Positions 15,853 through 24,968 of a DNA stretch of 32,471 nt are shown here, in pieces (position 1 is the stretch's first letter; each line of letters starts with the position of its first letter). The notes below the pieces were generated by a model. That model saw nothing but the letters and a program-made list of their open reading frames with translations. It ran no database searches and was not told the DNA's origin. The translations under genes and the position numbers were made by a program. The stretch comes from Bacteroidales bacterium (GTDB taxonomy: Bacteria > Bacteroidota > Bacteroidia > Bacteroidales > UBA10428): contig JAFGRC010000027.1 in assembly GCA_016935355.1 (NCBI GenBank), forward strand, positions 1 through 32,471, read 5' to 3'.

Positions 15853-17298
15853 TCAGGCTTTAATGACGTACAACTGGCCGGTTTCATCCCTGATTACCTT
15901 TACTTTTTCTCCTTTTTCAATATAACCTATTTCAGCTTTTGCATCAAAGATCTCATTATCAATCTCCACAAGTCCGGAAGGCCGGAGGATCGTATAGGCA
16001 GTTCCGGTCCTTCCGATCATCTCTTTTTGTCTGACATCGACACCAATATATCCTTCCCTGTGGTCCTGTACCGAATCAAGTGCCAGACCTCTCATGGCTT
16101 TTGAAAAAGCAAAGCGTTTCGTCCCCAGGATCACCAGGGCAAAAGAAATAAACACCGACAACAGTACGGTAAACAAGGCCTTTGATAATTGTGCGAGAGC
16201 GTTAATCCCTTCAAACCGGAAAACGACGTTATTAACCAGACTCAGTGTTAATCCCGCAACGATCAGGGTGATGCCTGAAATTCCTGCAATACCGAATCCC
16301 GGAATCACAAATATCTCAAGAATAACCAGTACGATACCCACAACAAACAACAGGATCTCCCAGTGTTCTGCCAATCCTTCCACATAAAGTGGAGCAAAAT
16401 ATAATAAAGCGGCAATAGCGGCAGCAGCGATCGGAAAACCTATACCCGGTGACTGCAGCTCAAAGTATATTCCCCCGATCATGACTATGATCAGAATGCC
16501 CTGGACTACCGGACTGATCAGAAATCCGATAAATTTATCCATAGTGGACGGAACATATGCCGAAAGCTTATAATTCCTTATTCCGGCCTTCTCGAGCACC
16601 TCCGGTATATCAACGGCCAGTCCCTCGCAATATCCGTTCCGCATCGCTTCTTCAGCAGTAAAAGTCAGTACCTTTGTGGAATCAACGATCCCCGGGACCA
16701 TAATTGTGGGATCTACCATTGCTTCTGCAATGAGCGGGTCACGATGCCACCGGATGATGGTGTCATTACCCGTAATGATCGTATCCTTGCCGTGAGATTC
16801 CGCGGTAGCCCTCATGGTGGACCGCATAAACGACTGGTACTTATCCGGAACGACTGCACCGGTCTGGTCTACAACGGTTGCAGCACCGATATTTCCGCCC
16901 GGACGCATGTAAATGCTGTCGCAAGCAATGGAAATCAATGCACCTGCCGATATAGCCTGATTGTCAATAAAACCCAGAACCGGTACGGGACTGTTGATGA
17001 TCTTTGTCCTGATGGAATCAGCAATATCAACGAGACCTCCATAAGTATTGATGCGCATGATGATATAATCAGCCTCAAGAGCCCTGGCTTCGGCAAATGC
17101 CCGTAAGGTTGTCCGCCATGCAGGCCGGGCAATCTCTTTAAGAATATCGAATACATAAACGACAGTTGTATCATTACCCTGCTGACCCTGCAGATCAGCC
17201 TGCCGGAATGATAAGGAAGAGAGCAGCAGAACTGCAGGTGCTGTTATTGCAAACGCTTTCAGCGATCGCAAAAGTTGTTTTTTGCGGATTTTTGTCAT
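15853..17298 (-). CDS. NfeD-family membrane-bound ClpP-class serine protease
   Basis: A 481-residue long-form NfeD protein (NfeD1 type), an inner-membrane quality-control protease that in characterised relatives cleaves stomatin or prohibitin-like partners. Parts in order: N-terminal hydrophobic signal or anchor (about 12-32), ClpP-like domain (about 44-240) with INTYGG, nucleophile Ser117 in NQAISAGALIS and candidate general base Lys153 in PDKYQSF, then four or five transmembrane helices (about 255-400), and a C-terminal OB-like NfeD domain (GRTGTAYTILRPSG, VEIDNEIFDAKAE, GEKVKVI). Catalytic residues are assigned by position in the family pattern. A short insert of about 25 residues follows the Lys. 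No stomatin-like gene is next to it; instead it heads an operon with mltG. Confidence 0.88.
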   Translation of the reverse strand: MTKIRKKQLLRSLKAFAITAPAVLLLSSLSFRQADLQGQQGNDTTVVYVFDILKEIARPAWRTTLRAFAEARALEADYIIMRINTYGGLVDIADSIRTKIINSPVPVLGFIDNQAISAGALISIACDSIYMRPGGNIGAATVVDQTGAVVPDKYQSFMRSTMRATAESHGKDTIITGNDTIIRWHRDPLIAEAMVDPTIMVPGIVDSTKVLTFTAEEAMRNGYCEGLAVDIPEVLEKAGIRNYKLSAYVPSTMDKFIGFLISPVVQGILIIVMIGGIYFELQSPGIGFPIAAAAIAALLYFAPLYVEGLAEHWEILLFVVGIVLVILEIFVIPGFGIAGISGITLIVAGLTLSLVNNVVFRFEGINALAQLSKALFTVLLSVFISFALVILGTKRFAFSKAMRGLALDSVQDHREGYIGVDVRQKEMIGRTGTAYTILRPSGLVEIDNEIFDAKAEIGYIEKGEKVKVIRDETGQLYVIKA

Positions 17299-17323
17299 GT
17301 ATCTGGATGCATGCTATACAGGA

Positions 17324-17331
17324 CAAAATTA
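17324..17331 (-). promoter_or_regulatory. -7 promoter box for the nfeD-mltG operon
   Basis: On the minus strand this reads TAATTTTG, an exact match to TAnnTTTG, with transcription predicted about 19 bases before the nfeD-like ATG. The -33 side is weak: the nearest candidate, TTTA, is only 14 bases away. Confidence 0.4.
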
Positions 17332-17464
17332 GACGGTTTTATGAATAAAAGTTACTTTAATTATCAAACATTATCACAACCCTTATACTTTTTCACCAAA
17401 ATGAAATGCCACATGAACGCAAAATCTGAAAACAGGTTCATGATGAAATAATATAAGAATTTCA

Positions 17465-17497
17465 TTTGCAATGCAATACTATATCCGGATACCATTG
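17465..17497 (+). promoter_or_regulatory. Candidate purB promoter
   Basis: TTTG at 17465-17468 and TACCATTG at 17490-17497 (seven of eight to TAnnTTTG) are 21 bases apart. The leader would be about 100 bases. TATCTTCG at 17510-17517 is an alternative -7 box without a well-spaced -33 partner. Confidence 0.35.
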
Positions 17498-17604
17498 AAC
17501 TTTTTTTACTATCTTCGGGAGCGCGAAAAACAAAAATTTTATTATCTGGAAAAAGCAGAAGTCATTTGATTGATCTGAAGTTATGCTCCTAAAAAGTAAC
17601 GATT

Positions 17605-18948
17605 ATGGATTTGTCTCAACTTACTGCCATATCTCCTGTTGACGGCCGGTACCGTAAGATGGTAACCGGCTGTGACCGGTATTTTTCCGAGTACGCATTG
17701 ATGAAATACCGTGTGATGGTTGAGGTGGAATATTTTATTGCTTTGTGTGAATTGCCGTTACCGCAGCTTAAGAATTTCAGGACAGATGATTTTGGATCCA
17801 TCCGGAATATATATGAGTCATTTTCAGTTGATGATGCCAAAAAGATAAAGGATCTGGAAAAAGTCACCAACCATGATGTAAAAGCCGTTGAATATTACCT
17901 GAAAGGGCAATTTGAACAATTCGGATTTCAGCAGTACAAAGAATTCATTCATTTCGGGCTCACCTCCCAGGACATAAACAACACGGCTGTTCCCTATTCT
18001 CTGAAACAGGCCCTGAAAGATATTTATTTTCCACTGGTCAGTCAGGTAGTCGAAAAACTTTCCGGTATGGCCGGTGCATGGAAGAATATTCCGATGCTTG
18101 CCCGCACCCACGGACAACCTGCTTCCCCGACCCGTGTCGGAAAAGAGATCCTTGTCTTTGTAGAAAGACTTACCACACAGTATGACCAGTTGAAAAAAAT
18201 ACCTGTTTCTGCAAAATTCGGAGGATCTACCGGCAATTTCAATGCCCATGCAGCAGCATATCCTGAAATCAACTGGGTGCAATTTGCCGATGATTTCATC
18301 GAAAGATCTTTTAATCTGTCACGTTTGCAAACCACGACACAAATTGATCATTATGATAACCTGGCTGCGCTTTTTGACTGCATGAAAAGGATCAATACAA
18401 TCCTGACAGATTTGAACCGTGATATCTGGACCTACATATCGCTGGAGTACTTCACACAGAAAATCGGGCAGGGTGAAGTCGGTTCCTCGGTCATGCCCCA
18501 CAAGGTAAATCCGATTGACTTTGAAAACTCTGAGGGCAATCTCGGGATCGCGAATGCACTGTTTGAACACTTAAGTGCAAAACTGCCCGTCTCCAGACTG
18601 CAACGTGATTTAACGGATTCCACGGTTCTGAGAAATACAGGCATACCCTTTGCACACACCGTTATTGCCCTGAAATCGCTCCTCAGGGGACTGGACAAAA
18701 TCATCATCAATGAACCGGTTATTAAAGATGACCTTGAAAAGAACTGGGTGGTACTGACAGAAGCCATTCAGACCATATTGCGGCGCGAAGGTTATCCCCA
18801 TCCCTATGAGGCATTGAAAACCCTTACGCGCACCCATAAAAGTACCGGTAAAGATCAGCTGTTCGCTTTTATTGACAGCCTTGAAATAACAGAAAGTGTG
18901 AAAACAGAACTTAAGAAACTTACTCCTTTTAATTATACCGGCATCTAG
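17605..18948 (+). CDS. purB: Adenylosuccinate lyase
   Basis: Cytosolic enzyme that removes fumarate from SAICAR and from adenylosuccinate in purine synthesis. The 447 residues begin with LTAISPVDGRYR, typical of the E. coli-type PurB subgroup. The fumarase/aspartase superfamily marks are present: HFGLTSQDINNTA, LARTHGQPASPTRVGKE with the catalytic His, FGGSTGNFNAH, and the signature loop GSSVMPHKVNPIDFENSEGN with the catalytic Ser. Two glycan/lipid genes follow in the same direction after 34 bases and may share its transcript, though they are functionally unrelated. Confidence 0.97.
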   Translation: MDLSQLTAISPVDGRYRKMVTGCDRYFSEYALMKYRVMVEVEYFIALCELPLPQLKNFRTDDFGSIRNIYESFSVDDAKKIKDLEKVTNHDVKAVEYYLKGQFEQFGFQQYKEFIHFGLTSQDINNTAVPYSLKQALKDIYFPLVSQVVEKLSGMAGAWKNIPMLARTHGQPASPTRVGKEILVFVERLTTQYDQLKKIPVSAKFGGSTGNFNAHAAAYPEINWVQFADDFIERSFNLSRLQTTTQIDHYDNLAALFDCMKRINTILTDLNRDIWTYISLEYFTQKIGQGEVGSSVMPHKVNPIDFENSEGNLGIANALFEHLSAKLPVSRLQRDLTDSTVLRNTGIPFAHTVIALKSLLRGLDKIIINEPVIKDDLEKNWVVLTEAIQTILRREGYPHPYEALKTLTRTHKSTGKDQLFAFIDSLEITESVKTELKKLTPFNYTGI

Positions 18949-18982
18949 AAAATCCGAAGTTCAACAGGAATCACAACAGCGT

Positions 18983-19942
18983 ATGACGATCAGTGGATTT
19001 ACAATGGGTAAAAATGCGAATAAATTATACTATCCGATAAAACAGGCGGTAATGAGTATTTTGCCCATAGTGGACGAATTCATTGTTGTGCTTGGCGACA
19101 GTGATGATGATGACCCTACCCGGGAAGAGATTGAATCCATTGACAGTCCAAAGATTAAAATAATTGACACCATCTGGGATGTGGAGAAATATCCGCGCGG
19201 GATGGAACATGCACACCAGACTGATATTGCAAAATCGTATTGCAAAGGCGACTGGCTTTTTTATTTGCAGTCGGATGAGGTAGTTCACGAAGATGACCTG
19301 CCGGCCATTCAGAAAAGATGCGCAGAACTTATTGATGACAAAGAGGTTGAAGGGCTCCTGTTTGATTACATCCATTTCTGGGGTGATTACCGGCATTACC
19401 AGAACAATCATTGCTGGTACAGGCATGAGATCAGGATCATACGGAACCTGCCCGACATTCATTCATGGCAGTCAGCCCAGTCATTCCGGCGCATTCCGGA
19501 TTTTGACGGCTTACATTACAGGCAAAAGGAGAACACGTTCAAACTGAAATCAGCCAGAGCAAACGCACGAATCTTTCATTACGGCTGGGTACGCCCTCCT
19601 GAACTCATGAACCGGAAGATCAGATCCTTCAGCATCAATCACCGGGGCAGGAAAGTCACCGGTGAAATGGAGCAGAAAGACCTGTTCAGGGGATCTTTTG
19701 ATTACGGGAACCTGAAGCATGTCCCGATTTACAAAGGGACACACCCGGCAGTGATGAAGCAATGGATGGAGCAGTTCAACTGGAGTGACAAGCTCAGGTT
19801 TTCTGGAGAAAGAAAAAGCAGAAACAAGCTGATCATCAAACATGATAAACCCAAATACGTCATCATCAGCTGGATTGAAAAAAACCTTCTTTTCGGACAC
19901 CGTTTGGGAGCGTTCAAAAATTACAAAGAAGTCAAAAGATAA
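18983..19942 (+). CDS. Glycosyltransferase family 2-like protein
   Basis: A 319-residue soluble protein with a GT-A-like start: MTISGFTMGKNANKL, then SILPIVDEFIVVLGDSDDDD and GDWLFYLQSDEVVHEDD, where QSDE takes the place of the metal-binding DxD. The centre has the aromatic-rich HFWGDYRHYQNNHCWYRHEIRIIRN and HSWQSAQSFRR. No transmembrane helix is evident, so it should act at the cytosolic face. It lies 34 bases after purB and 10 bases before an MsbA-like exporter, which suggests that it modifies or completes a lipid-linked product that the exporter flips. Donor and acceptor are unknown. Confidence 0.8.
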   Translation: MTISGFTMGKNANKLYYPIKQAVMSILPIVDEFIVVLGDSDDDDPTREEIESIDSPKIKIIDTIWDVEKYPRGMEHAHQTDIAKSYCKGDWLFYLQSDEVVHEDDLPAIQKRCAELIDDKEVEGLLFDYIHFWGDYRHYQNNHCWYRHEIRIIRNLPDIHSWQSAQSFRRIPDFDGLHYRQKENTFKLKSARANARIFHYGWVRPPELMNRKIRSFSINHRGRKVTGEMEQKDLFRGSFDYGNLKHVPIYKGTHPAVMKQWMEQFNWSDKLRFSGERKSRNKLIIKHDKPKYVIISWIEKNLLFGHRLGAFKNYKEVKR

Positions 19943-19952
19943 ATAAAACTGA

Positions 19953-21797
19953 ATGAAGGAATTCATCAAAATATTACAGACCTATATTCCGCCATATAAA
20001 AAGCATTTGTACCTGAACTTCGTGTTCAATTTTCTGGGAGCGGTATTCGGAGTCTTTAGCCTGATCAGCATCATTCCGGCACTAAAAATATTATTCGGAC
20101 TGGAAGAAAAAGTATACGGCTTTATGGATTTGAAGGATTCTCTTTCCAGTATGGATGAATTCATGAAGGCACTGACCCACAACCTGTACAGTCTGATCAC
20201 ACAGATAGCCGAACGGCACAGCTATGTCCTGGTGCTTGTATACATAGGGCTGTTCCTGATTGTGATGACCTTTCTGAAAGTGGGCTTTACTTATCTTGCC
20301 AGCCATACCATTGTTACGTTAAGAAATTCCGTAATACGCGATATCAGGAATAAGATCTATCAGAAAACGGTATCCCTTCCGATTGGATTTTTCACGGAAG
20401 AAAAGAAGGGAGATATCATGTCACGCATTACCGGTGATGTATCAGAAGTTGAAACATCCATCATGAATTCCATGGATATGTTCCTTAAGAATCCTGTGAT
20501 CATACTCGTATATGTCATTTCAATGTTCATCATCAGCTGGCAGCTGACCTTATTTGTGCTCATATTGTTTCCGCTGGCAGGCATGATCATCGGCAGGATC
20601 GGAAAGTCACTCAAGAAAAGTTCCCTGAGGGGACAAAACAAACTTGGTGAATTGCTCACTACAGTCGAAGAAACACTTTCCGGTCTCAGGATCATTCAGG
20701 CCTTCAATGCTGAGAAAAAGATCTATTGGCGCTTTCAGAAGGAAAATGAGGATTACAAAAAAATCATGACGAGGTTGCTCAGACGCAGGTACCTTGCCCA
20801 TCCGGTAAGTGAATTCCTCGGTACGGTCGTGATGATCACCGTAATGTGGTACGGGGGACATCTGATCATCAATAAAACCAGCAATCTTACACCGGACCAG
20901 TTTATCGTATATCTCGGTGTGTTTTACAGCATCATCAATCCGGTGAAAGCATTCTCCCAGGAATATTACAGCATACAAAAGGGTCTGGCATCCATGGAAC
21001 GCATCAACAGGATCCTGAATGCCGAGAACAACATTCTTGAAAAACCGGATGCGGTTCGCATTCACTCATTCAGCCATAAAATTGAATACCGGAATGTTTT
21101 CTTTAAATACCGTAAAGAATTTGTTTTGCAGGATATTGAACTGGTAATCAAAAAGGGTCAGACCATAGCGCTCGTAGGACATTCAGGATCAGGAAAATCT
21201 ACGCTTGCTGATCTTTTGCCGCGTTTTTATGATGTCACACAGGGTGAGATCCTGATTGACGGCCGTGATATCAGGGATTACAAAATTTCTGATATCAGGG
21301 GACTTATGGGCATCGTGAATCAGGATCCCATACTTTTCAATGATACCTTTTACAACAATATCGCTTTCGGCGTGGAACATGCAACTGAAGAAGCTGTTGT
21401 GAATGCTGCCAAAGTTGCACACGCCCATGAATTTATTGTAAATACCGGCGAGGGATATGATACCGTGATCGGCGACCGCGGTAGCAAATTATCGGGCGGT
21501 CAACGGCAAAGAATCAGTATTGCCCGGGCCATACTGAAAAATCCTCCCATACTGATCCTTGATGAGGCCACATCAGCCCTTGACACGGAATCCGAGAAGC
21601 TGGTCCAGGATGCACTTACTACACTGATGGTCAACAGAACATCCATTGTCATCGCACACAGGTTGTCCACCATTGTTCATACTGATATGATCTATGTTCT
21701 GCAAAACGGCAAGATCGTCGAAAAAGGAAATCATGAGCAGTTGCTGGCAGACAACGGAGAATACCGCAAGTTTTATGATATGCAGTATTTTAAGTAA
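19953..21797 (+). CDS. MsbA-like ABC exporter, fused permease and ATPase
   Basis: A 614-residue type IV half-transporter that works as a homodimer in the inner membrane. The transmembrane domain covers about 15-345 with six helices. The ATPase has Walker A GHSGSGKST at 409-417, Q-loop Gln457 in VNQDPILF, signature LSGGQ at 513-517, Walker B ILILDE at 533-538 and the switch His569. All catalytic residues are intact. Between the first two helices there is an extended segment (about 50-90). The nearest characterised relatives by layout are MsbA-type lipid flippases and glycolipid or peptide exporters. The glycosyltransferase 10 bases upstream favours a glycolipid cargo, but that is inference. 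The gene converges with the LtaS-like gene. Confidence 0.9.
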   Translation: MKEFIKILQTYIPPYKKHLYLNFVFNFLGAVFGVFSLISIIPALKILFGLEEKVYGFMDLKDSLSSMDEFMKALTHNLYSLITQIAERHSYVLVLVYIGLFLIVMTFLKVGFTYLASHTIVTLRNSVIRDIRNKIYQKTVSLPIGFFTEEKKGDIMSRITGDVSEVETSIMNSMDMFLKNPVIILVYVISMFIISWQLTLFVLILFPLAGMIIGRIGKSLKKSSLRGQNKLGELLTTVEETLSGLRIIQAFNAEKKIYWRFQKENEDYKKIMTRLLRRRYLAHPVSEFLGTVVMITVMWYGGHLIINKTSNLTPDQFIVYLGVFYSIINPVKAFSQEYYSIQKGLASMERINRILNAENNILEKPDAVRIHSFSHKIEYRNVFFKYRKEFVLQDIELVIKKGQTIALVGHSGSGKSTLADLLPRFYDVTQGEILIDGRDIRDYKISDIRGLMGIVNQDPILFNDTFYNNIAFGVEHATEEAVVNAAKVAHAHEFIVNTGEGYDTVIGDRGSKLSGGQRQRISIARAILKNPPILILDEATSALDTESEKLVQDALTTLMVNRTSIVIAHRLSTIVHTDMIYVLQNGKIVEKGNHEQLLADNGEYRKFYDMQYFK

Positions 21798-21918
21798 TAG
21801 AAACTGAATTTGTAAATTATGGTATGAAGAATTGCAAAAGTTCCGTTCTGTTTTTGAGTTATGAACCCGGGGATTATGACATATGAAAAGGGAAACAGAA
21901 CATCCGGATAAAACCGAT

Positions 21919-23772
21919 TTATTTCCCGGATGAATGAAAACCGGCAAGATTTAAATAATGCTCAAATACATATTGTTGTAATGCTTTACCATAATATACG
22001 GACTCCTCATTTACAAGCCCGTAAGAAAAATTGAGACCATTGTTTATAAAATCCAGTCCGAATGCCGATGAATCCGTCAGCATTCCGATGCCATCCTTAT
22101 AAGAATAAATTGCAAATGAATGCGATCCGGATGATAGCAGGTCCTTTCCCAGCAAATACTCTTCCGCACCGATATCCATCTGTTGCAACAACGTAACCGC
22201 CAGATCGGCCTGAGATCCGTATTTTTTAATGACGGTATCCTTTTTGACCGCACCTCCCGTCCACAAAACCGGAATGTGAAATTTCCCCGGATCATAGTGC
22301 TCACAGAAATCCGGCAGTCGGGATCCATGATCGGCTACAAGGACGATCAGCAAGTCATCCCATAGTTCAGTCCGTTTCATTCTTTTTACAAAACTGCCGA
22401 GACAACTGTCAGCATAATAAGCCGAACTCAGGAATCGCTCTGTCAGATTACTGTCACCAAATTTCGGGGTTGTGGGTGTTTCAAAGGGTTCGTGATGGGA
22501 AAGGGTCATCAGGACCTTAAAAAAAGGCTTTTCTTCCTGCATGACTTCATTAAAAAAATTTTCAAACATAATATGATCGGGGATTCCCCATTTACCGGAA
22601 CGTTCAGATCGCGGATAATGCTCATCGGAAAGGATCTTACCAAATTTTCCGTTTATCAGGTATGAACGCATGTTGGCAAAATCGATCTCACCGCCGTATG
22701 AGAATGTTGCCTGATATCCCTCCTGCATAAGGCTTAGTGATAGAAAAGGCAGTTTGTTACTTTTTTCAGGATACCGCAGAATGGGTATCGCCTCGAGGAC
22801 CGGATATCCGCTGATGATGGTCGCGAGACCCTTATCCGTGCGCGAATCCGACGAATAGATGTTGCTGAAAAGCACACCTTCTCTGGCAAGTTCGTTGAAA
22901 GCAGGTGTTACACCGGGTTCTCCGCCGAGCGGTTCAATCAATTTTGCTGAAAATGTTTCAAGAATGATCAGGATGATGTTGGGCCTTTCAGTCGTCAATA
23001 CGGTTACCGGGCTTTCACCCCTCGTGTATAAGTCCTTTAACCTGGCTTCATATCCATCGTTATGATAAAATATAAATGGATTTTCGGTTTCTTTTTTTTC
23101 AATGACCGATTTGCCGAAATTCCAGACCACATTTACGGCTGCCTGATTGGCAAAAGTATTTTCATGAAAATAAACGCTGCCGGTCCTGATAACCGAAACA
23201 CCGGTTCCTCCCCTTATGGGTAAGATCAGAAAACCTGCAAACAGGATGAAAAATACGATGCCCTGCCATTTTGCCGGAGGTGCATGTTTAATGAGTACGC
23301 TGATCTTTTTAAGGTACACAGTGAACAGGACAAAAGTTAACAGCAGGAAAGCCGAAATAAAAATCACAAGGGTCAGCAGGGTGGATGAAGCGAGCATCTC
23401 CGCTGGAGTTTTGAGAAACCTCATCGGTTCATTATCCAGCCGCACACCCCAGTACTTATATATTTCAAGATCGGTGAGGATCAGGACCAGCACTCCTGCC
23501 AGGACAAGCAATGTATAGGTGTTGAGGACATAATAACAGGTCTTCCGTTTTGAGTAAGAAGTGGCAGCAAATAAAATCGACGGAAACAGTAGAATATATC
23601 CTGCAGTGGAAACGTCAAGCTTGAAACCGTGCAGGATAATCCGCAGCCAGTCGGTTACAGGCAGGGTAAAGGACTCCTGATGCTGATAAAGAAAAAAGAT
23701 GATTTTGGCCAGGATAAAAATCAGAAACCAAAAGAGGGTATAAAACATTAGGAACTTTAACCGGGCCTTCAT
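21919..23772 (-). CDS. LTA synthase-like membrane alkaline-phosphatase-superfamily enzyme
   Basis: A 617-residue membrane enzyme with about five N-terminal helices (about 8-30, 55-72, 83-101, 128-153, 171-187) and an extracytoplasmic sulfatase-fold domain from about 263. Metal and active-site residues fit the LtaS group: Glu272 in LILETFSAK, nucleophile Thr312 in SDSRTDKGLATIISGYP, and Asp481-His482 in VLVADHGSRLP. HHEPFETP is the usual phosphate-side loop. In Gram-positives LtaS polymerises glycerol phosphate. In Gram-negatives relatives transfer phosphoglycerol or phosphoethanolamine to periplasmic glycans or lipids (OpgB- or EptA-like roles). Which of these applies here is unknown. It is the last gene of the minus-strand array, 33 bases after nadD. 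Confidence 0.87.
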   Translation of the reverse strand: MKARLKFLMFYTLFWFLIFILAKIIFFLYQHQESFTLPVTDWLRIILHGFKLDVSTAGYILLFPSILFAATSYSKRKTCYYVLNTYTLLVLAGVLVLILTDLEIYKYWGVRLDNEPMRFLKTPAEMLASSTLLTLVIFISAFLLLTFVLFTVYLKKISVLIKHAPPAKWQGIVFFILFAGFLILPIRGGTGVSVIRTGSVYFHENTFANQAAVNVVWNFGKSVIEKKETENPFIFYHNDGYEARLKDLYTRGESPVTVLTTERPNIILIILETFSAKLIEPLGGEPGVTPAFNELAREGVLFSNIYSSDSRTDKGLATIISGYPVLEAIPILRYPEKSNKLPFLSLSLMQEGYQATFSYGGEIDFANMRSYLINGKFGKILSDEHYPRSERSGKWGIPDHIMFENFFNEVMQEEKPFFKVLMTLSHHEPFETPTTPKFGDSNLTERFLSSAYYADSCLGSFVKRMKRTELWDDLLIVLVADHGSRLPDFCEHYDPGKFHIPVLWTGGAVKKDTVIKKYGSQADLAVTLLQQMDIGAEEYLLGKDLLSSGSHSFAIYSYKDGIGMLTDSSAFGLDFINNGLNFSYGLVNEESVYYGKALQQYVFEHYLNLAGFHSSGK

Positions 23773-23805
23773 CTAAAAAATTCAAAGATTAAAAGATTCA
23801 ACATC

Positions 23806-24378
23806 CTATTTTTCATAAAAATGCATTTTCAGGATATGCCGGTATACTTTCGGTGGAAGAAAATACTGTATGTTGCGTTCATCCCTGATAGCCTTCCGGA
23901 TAAAGGTCGATGAGATTTCAATTCGCGGAGCATTGACCAGCAAAATGTTGTGATGTTTGTCCGGATCCACGCCAAATCCCGGCCTTGGATATACATATCG
24001 CTGATAGTTCTGCTGAATGATCTCGTGGTTTTTCCATTTATGGAACGTCATCAATCCATCGGATCCCATGATCAGAACAAATTCCTGCATCGAATACAAT
24101 TCCGTGAGGTAAGTAAGTGTATCAATTGTATATGAAGGTTTCGGCATTCTGAGTTCAACATCACATACACTGAAACGCTGGTCTCCTTCTATCGCCTGCT
24201 CAAGCATGATAAGCCTTTCATAATCATTTAGCAGTGTTTGTTTCCTCTTCAAAGGATTCTGGGGACTGATCACGAACCAGATCTGCTCCAGGTCCGTAAA
24301 CTCAGCCATATAACCGGCTATCATAAGATGTCCCATGTGCACCGGATTAAAAGAACCGAAAAACAGACCTGTTTTCAT
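23806..24378 (-). CDS. nadD: Nicotinate-nucleotide adenylyltransferase
   Basis: Makes nicotinate adenine dinucleotide from NaMN and ATP, the penultimate step to NAD. The 190 residues start with the nucleotidyltransferase motif GSFNPVHMGHLMIA (8-21), where HxGH is the ATP-binding signature. ISPQNPLKRK matches the NaMN-side SPxNPxK motif, and ISSTFIRKAIRD near 155-166 is the second ATP-binding motif (ISST.IR). Its start overlaps the gmk stop by 4 bases, so translation is probably coupled. Confidence 0.96.
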   Translation of the reverse strand: MKTGLFFGSFNPVHMGHLMIAGYMAEFTDLEQIWFVISPQNPLKRKQTLLNDYERLIMLEQAIEGDQRFSVCDVELRMPKPSYTIDTLTYLTELYSMQEFVLIMGSDGLMTFHKWKNHEIIQQNYQRYVYPRPGFGVDPDKHHNILLVNAPRIEISSTFIRKAIRDERNIQYFLPPKVYRHILKMHFYEK

Positions 24379-24968
24379 GACCGGACAGGATTTTCAAGAA
24401 AACATCTGACCAGCTTTTCCGCTTGTTTCAATGTTTCATCGAGCATATCATTTACAAGTGTCGCGTCAAATCTTCCGGCATATCTAATTTCAAGCGAAGC
24501 TTTATTGATCCTGTTCTCAATAACTACAGGTGAATCCAGACCACGGATTTTCAGCCGGTTCCTCAATACATCCAGCGAAGGCGGCATGATGAAAAGCGCA
24601 AATGCGCGTTCGCCAAATTTTTGTTTCAGCGAAATACCTCCCATTACATCCACGTCAAAAAGTATGTTCCGGTTTGATCTCCAGATACGCCTGACCTCAG
24701 TTTTCAGGGTTCCGTAAAAACTGTTCTTATATACTTCTTCCCATTCAACAAACTCATCTTCTTCTATTTTATTTTTAAAACTATCGGTTGACATGAAATA
24801 ATAATCCCTCCCGTGGACTTCACCTTCACGAGGCGGACGCGTACATGCAGAAATGGAAAATTCCAGGTTCAGGTCCTCAATTCCCAGGAGGTGTTTCACA
24901 ACAGTTGTTTTACCTGCACCGGAAGGTGCAGTAATAATGACTGTTTTGCCATCCGGGTTATAAAACAT
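24375..24968 (-). CDS. gmk: Guanylate kinase
   Basis: Phosphorylates GMP to GDP with ATP in the cytosol. It has 197 residues, with the P-loop APSGAGKTT at 14-22, the GMP-binding segment SACTRPPREGEVHGRDYYF at about 39-57, and LFDVDVMGGISLKQKF, matching the family's LxDIDxQG region. The lid region RLKIRGLDS is a little short of the common form. The gene overlaps yicC by 11 bases upstream and nadD by 4 bases downstream, so yicC-gmk-nadD is a tightly packed operon, an order seen widely in Bacteroidota. Confidence 0.96.
   Translation of the reverse strand: MFYNPDGKTVIITAPSGAGKTTVVKHLLGIEDLNLEFSISACTRPPREGEVHGRDYYFMSTDSFKNKIEEDEFVEWEEVYKNSFYGTLKTEVRRIWRSNRNILFDVDVMGGISLKQKFGERAFALFIMPPSLDVLRNRLKIRGLDSPVVIENRINKASLEIRYAGRFDATLVNDMLDETLKQAEKLVRCFLENPVRS

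Larger units (their letters stand above)
17299..17604. other. Divergent intergenic region between nfeD-like gene and purB
   Basis: This stretch of 306 bases is AT-rich and holds no gene that I can support. It carries candidate promoters for both directions: a minus-strand TAATTTTG at 17324-17331 and a plus-strand TTTG/TACCATTG pair at 17465-17497. A second plus-strand -7-like TATCTTCG is at 17510-17517. Confidence 0.5.

Noticed and set aside
21901-21932. Hairpin catccgg/ccggatg between the convergent exporter and LtaS-like genes as a terminator
   Set aside because: The 7-bp stem has an 18-base loop, overlaps the end of the LtaS-like coding sequence and has no T tract on either strand.
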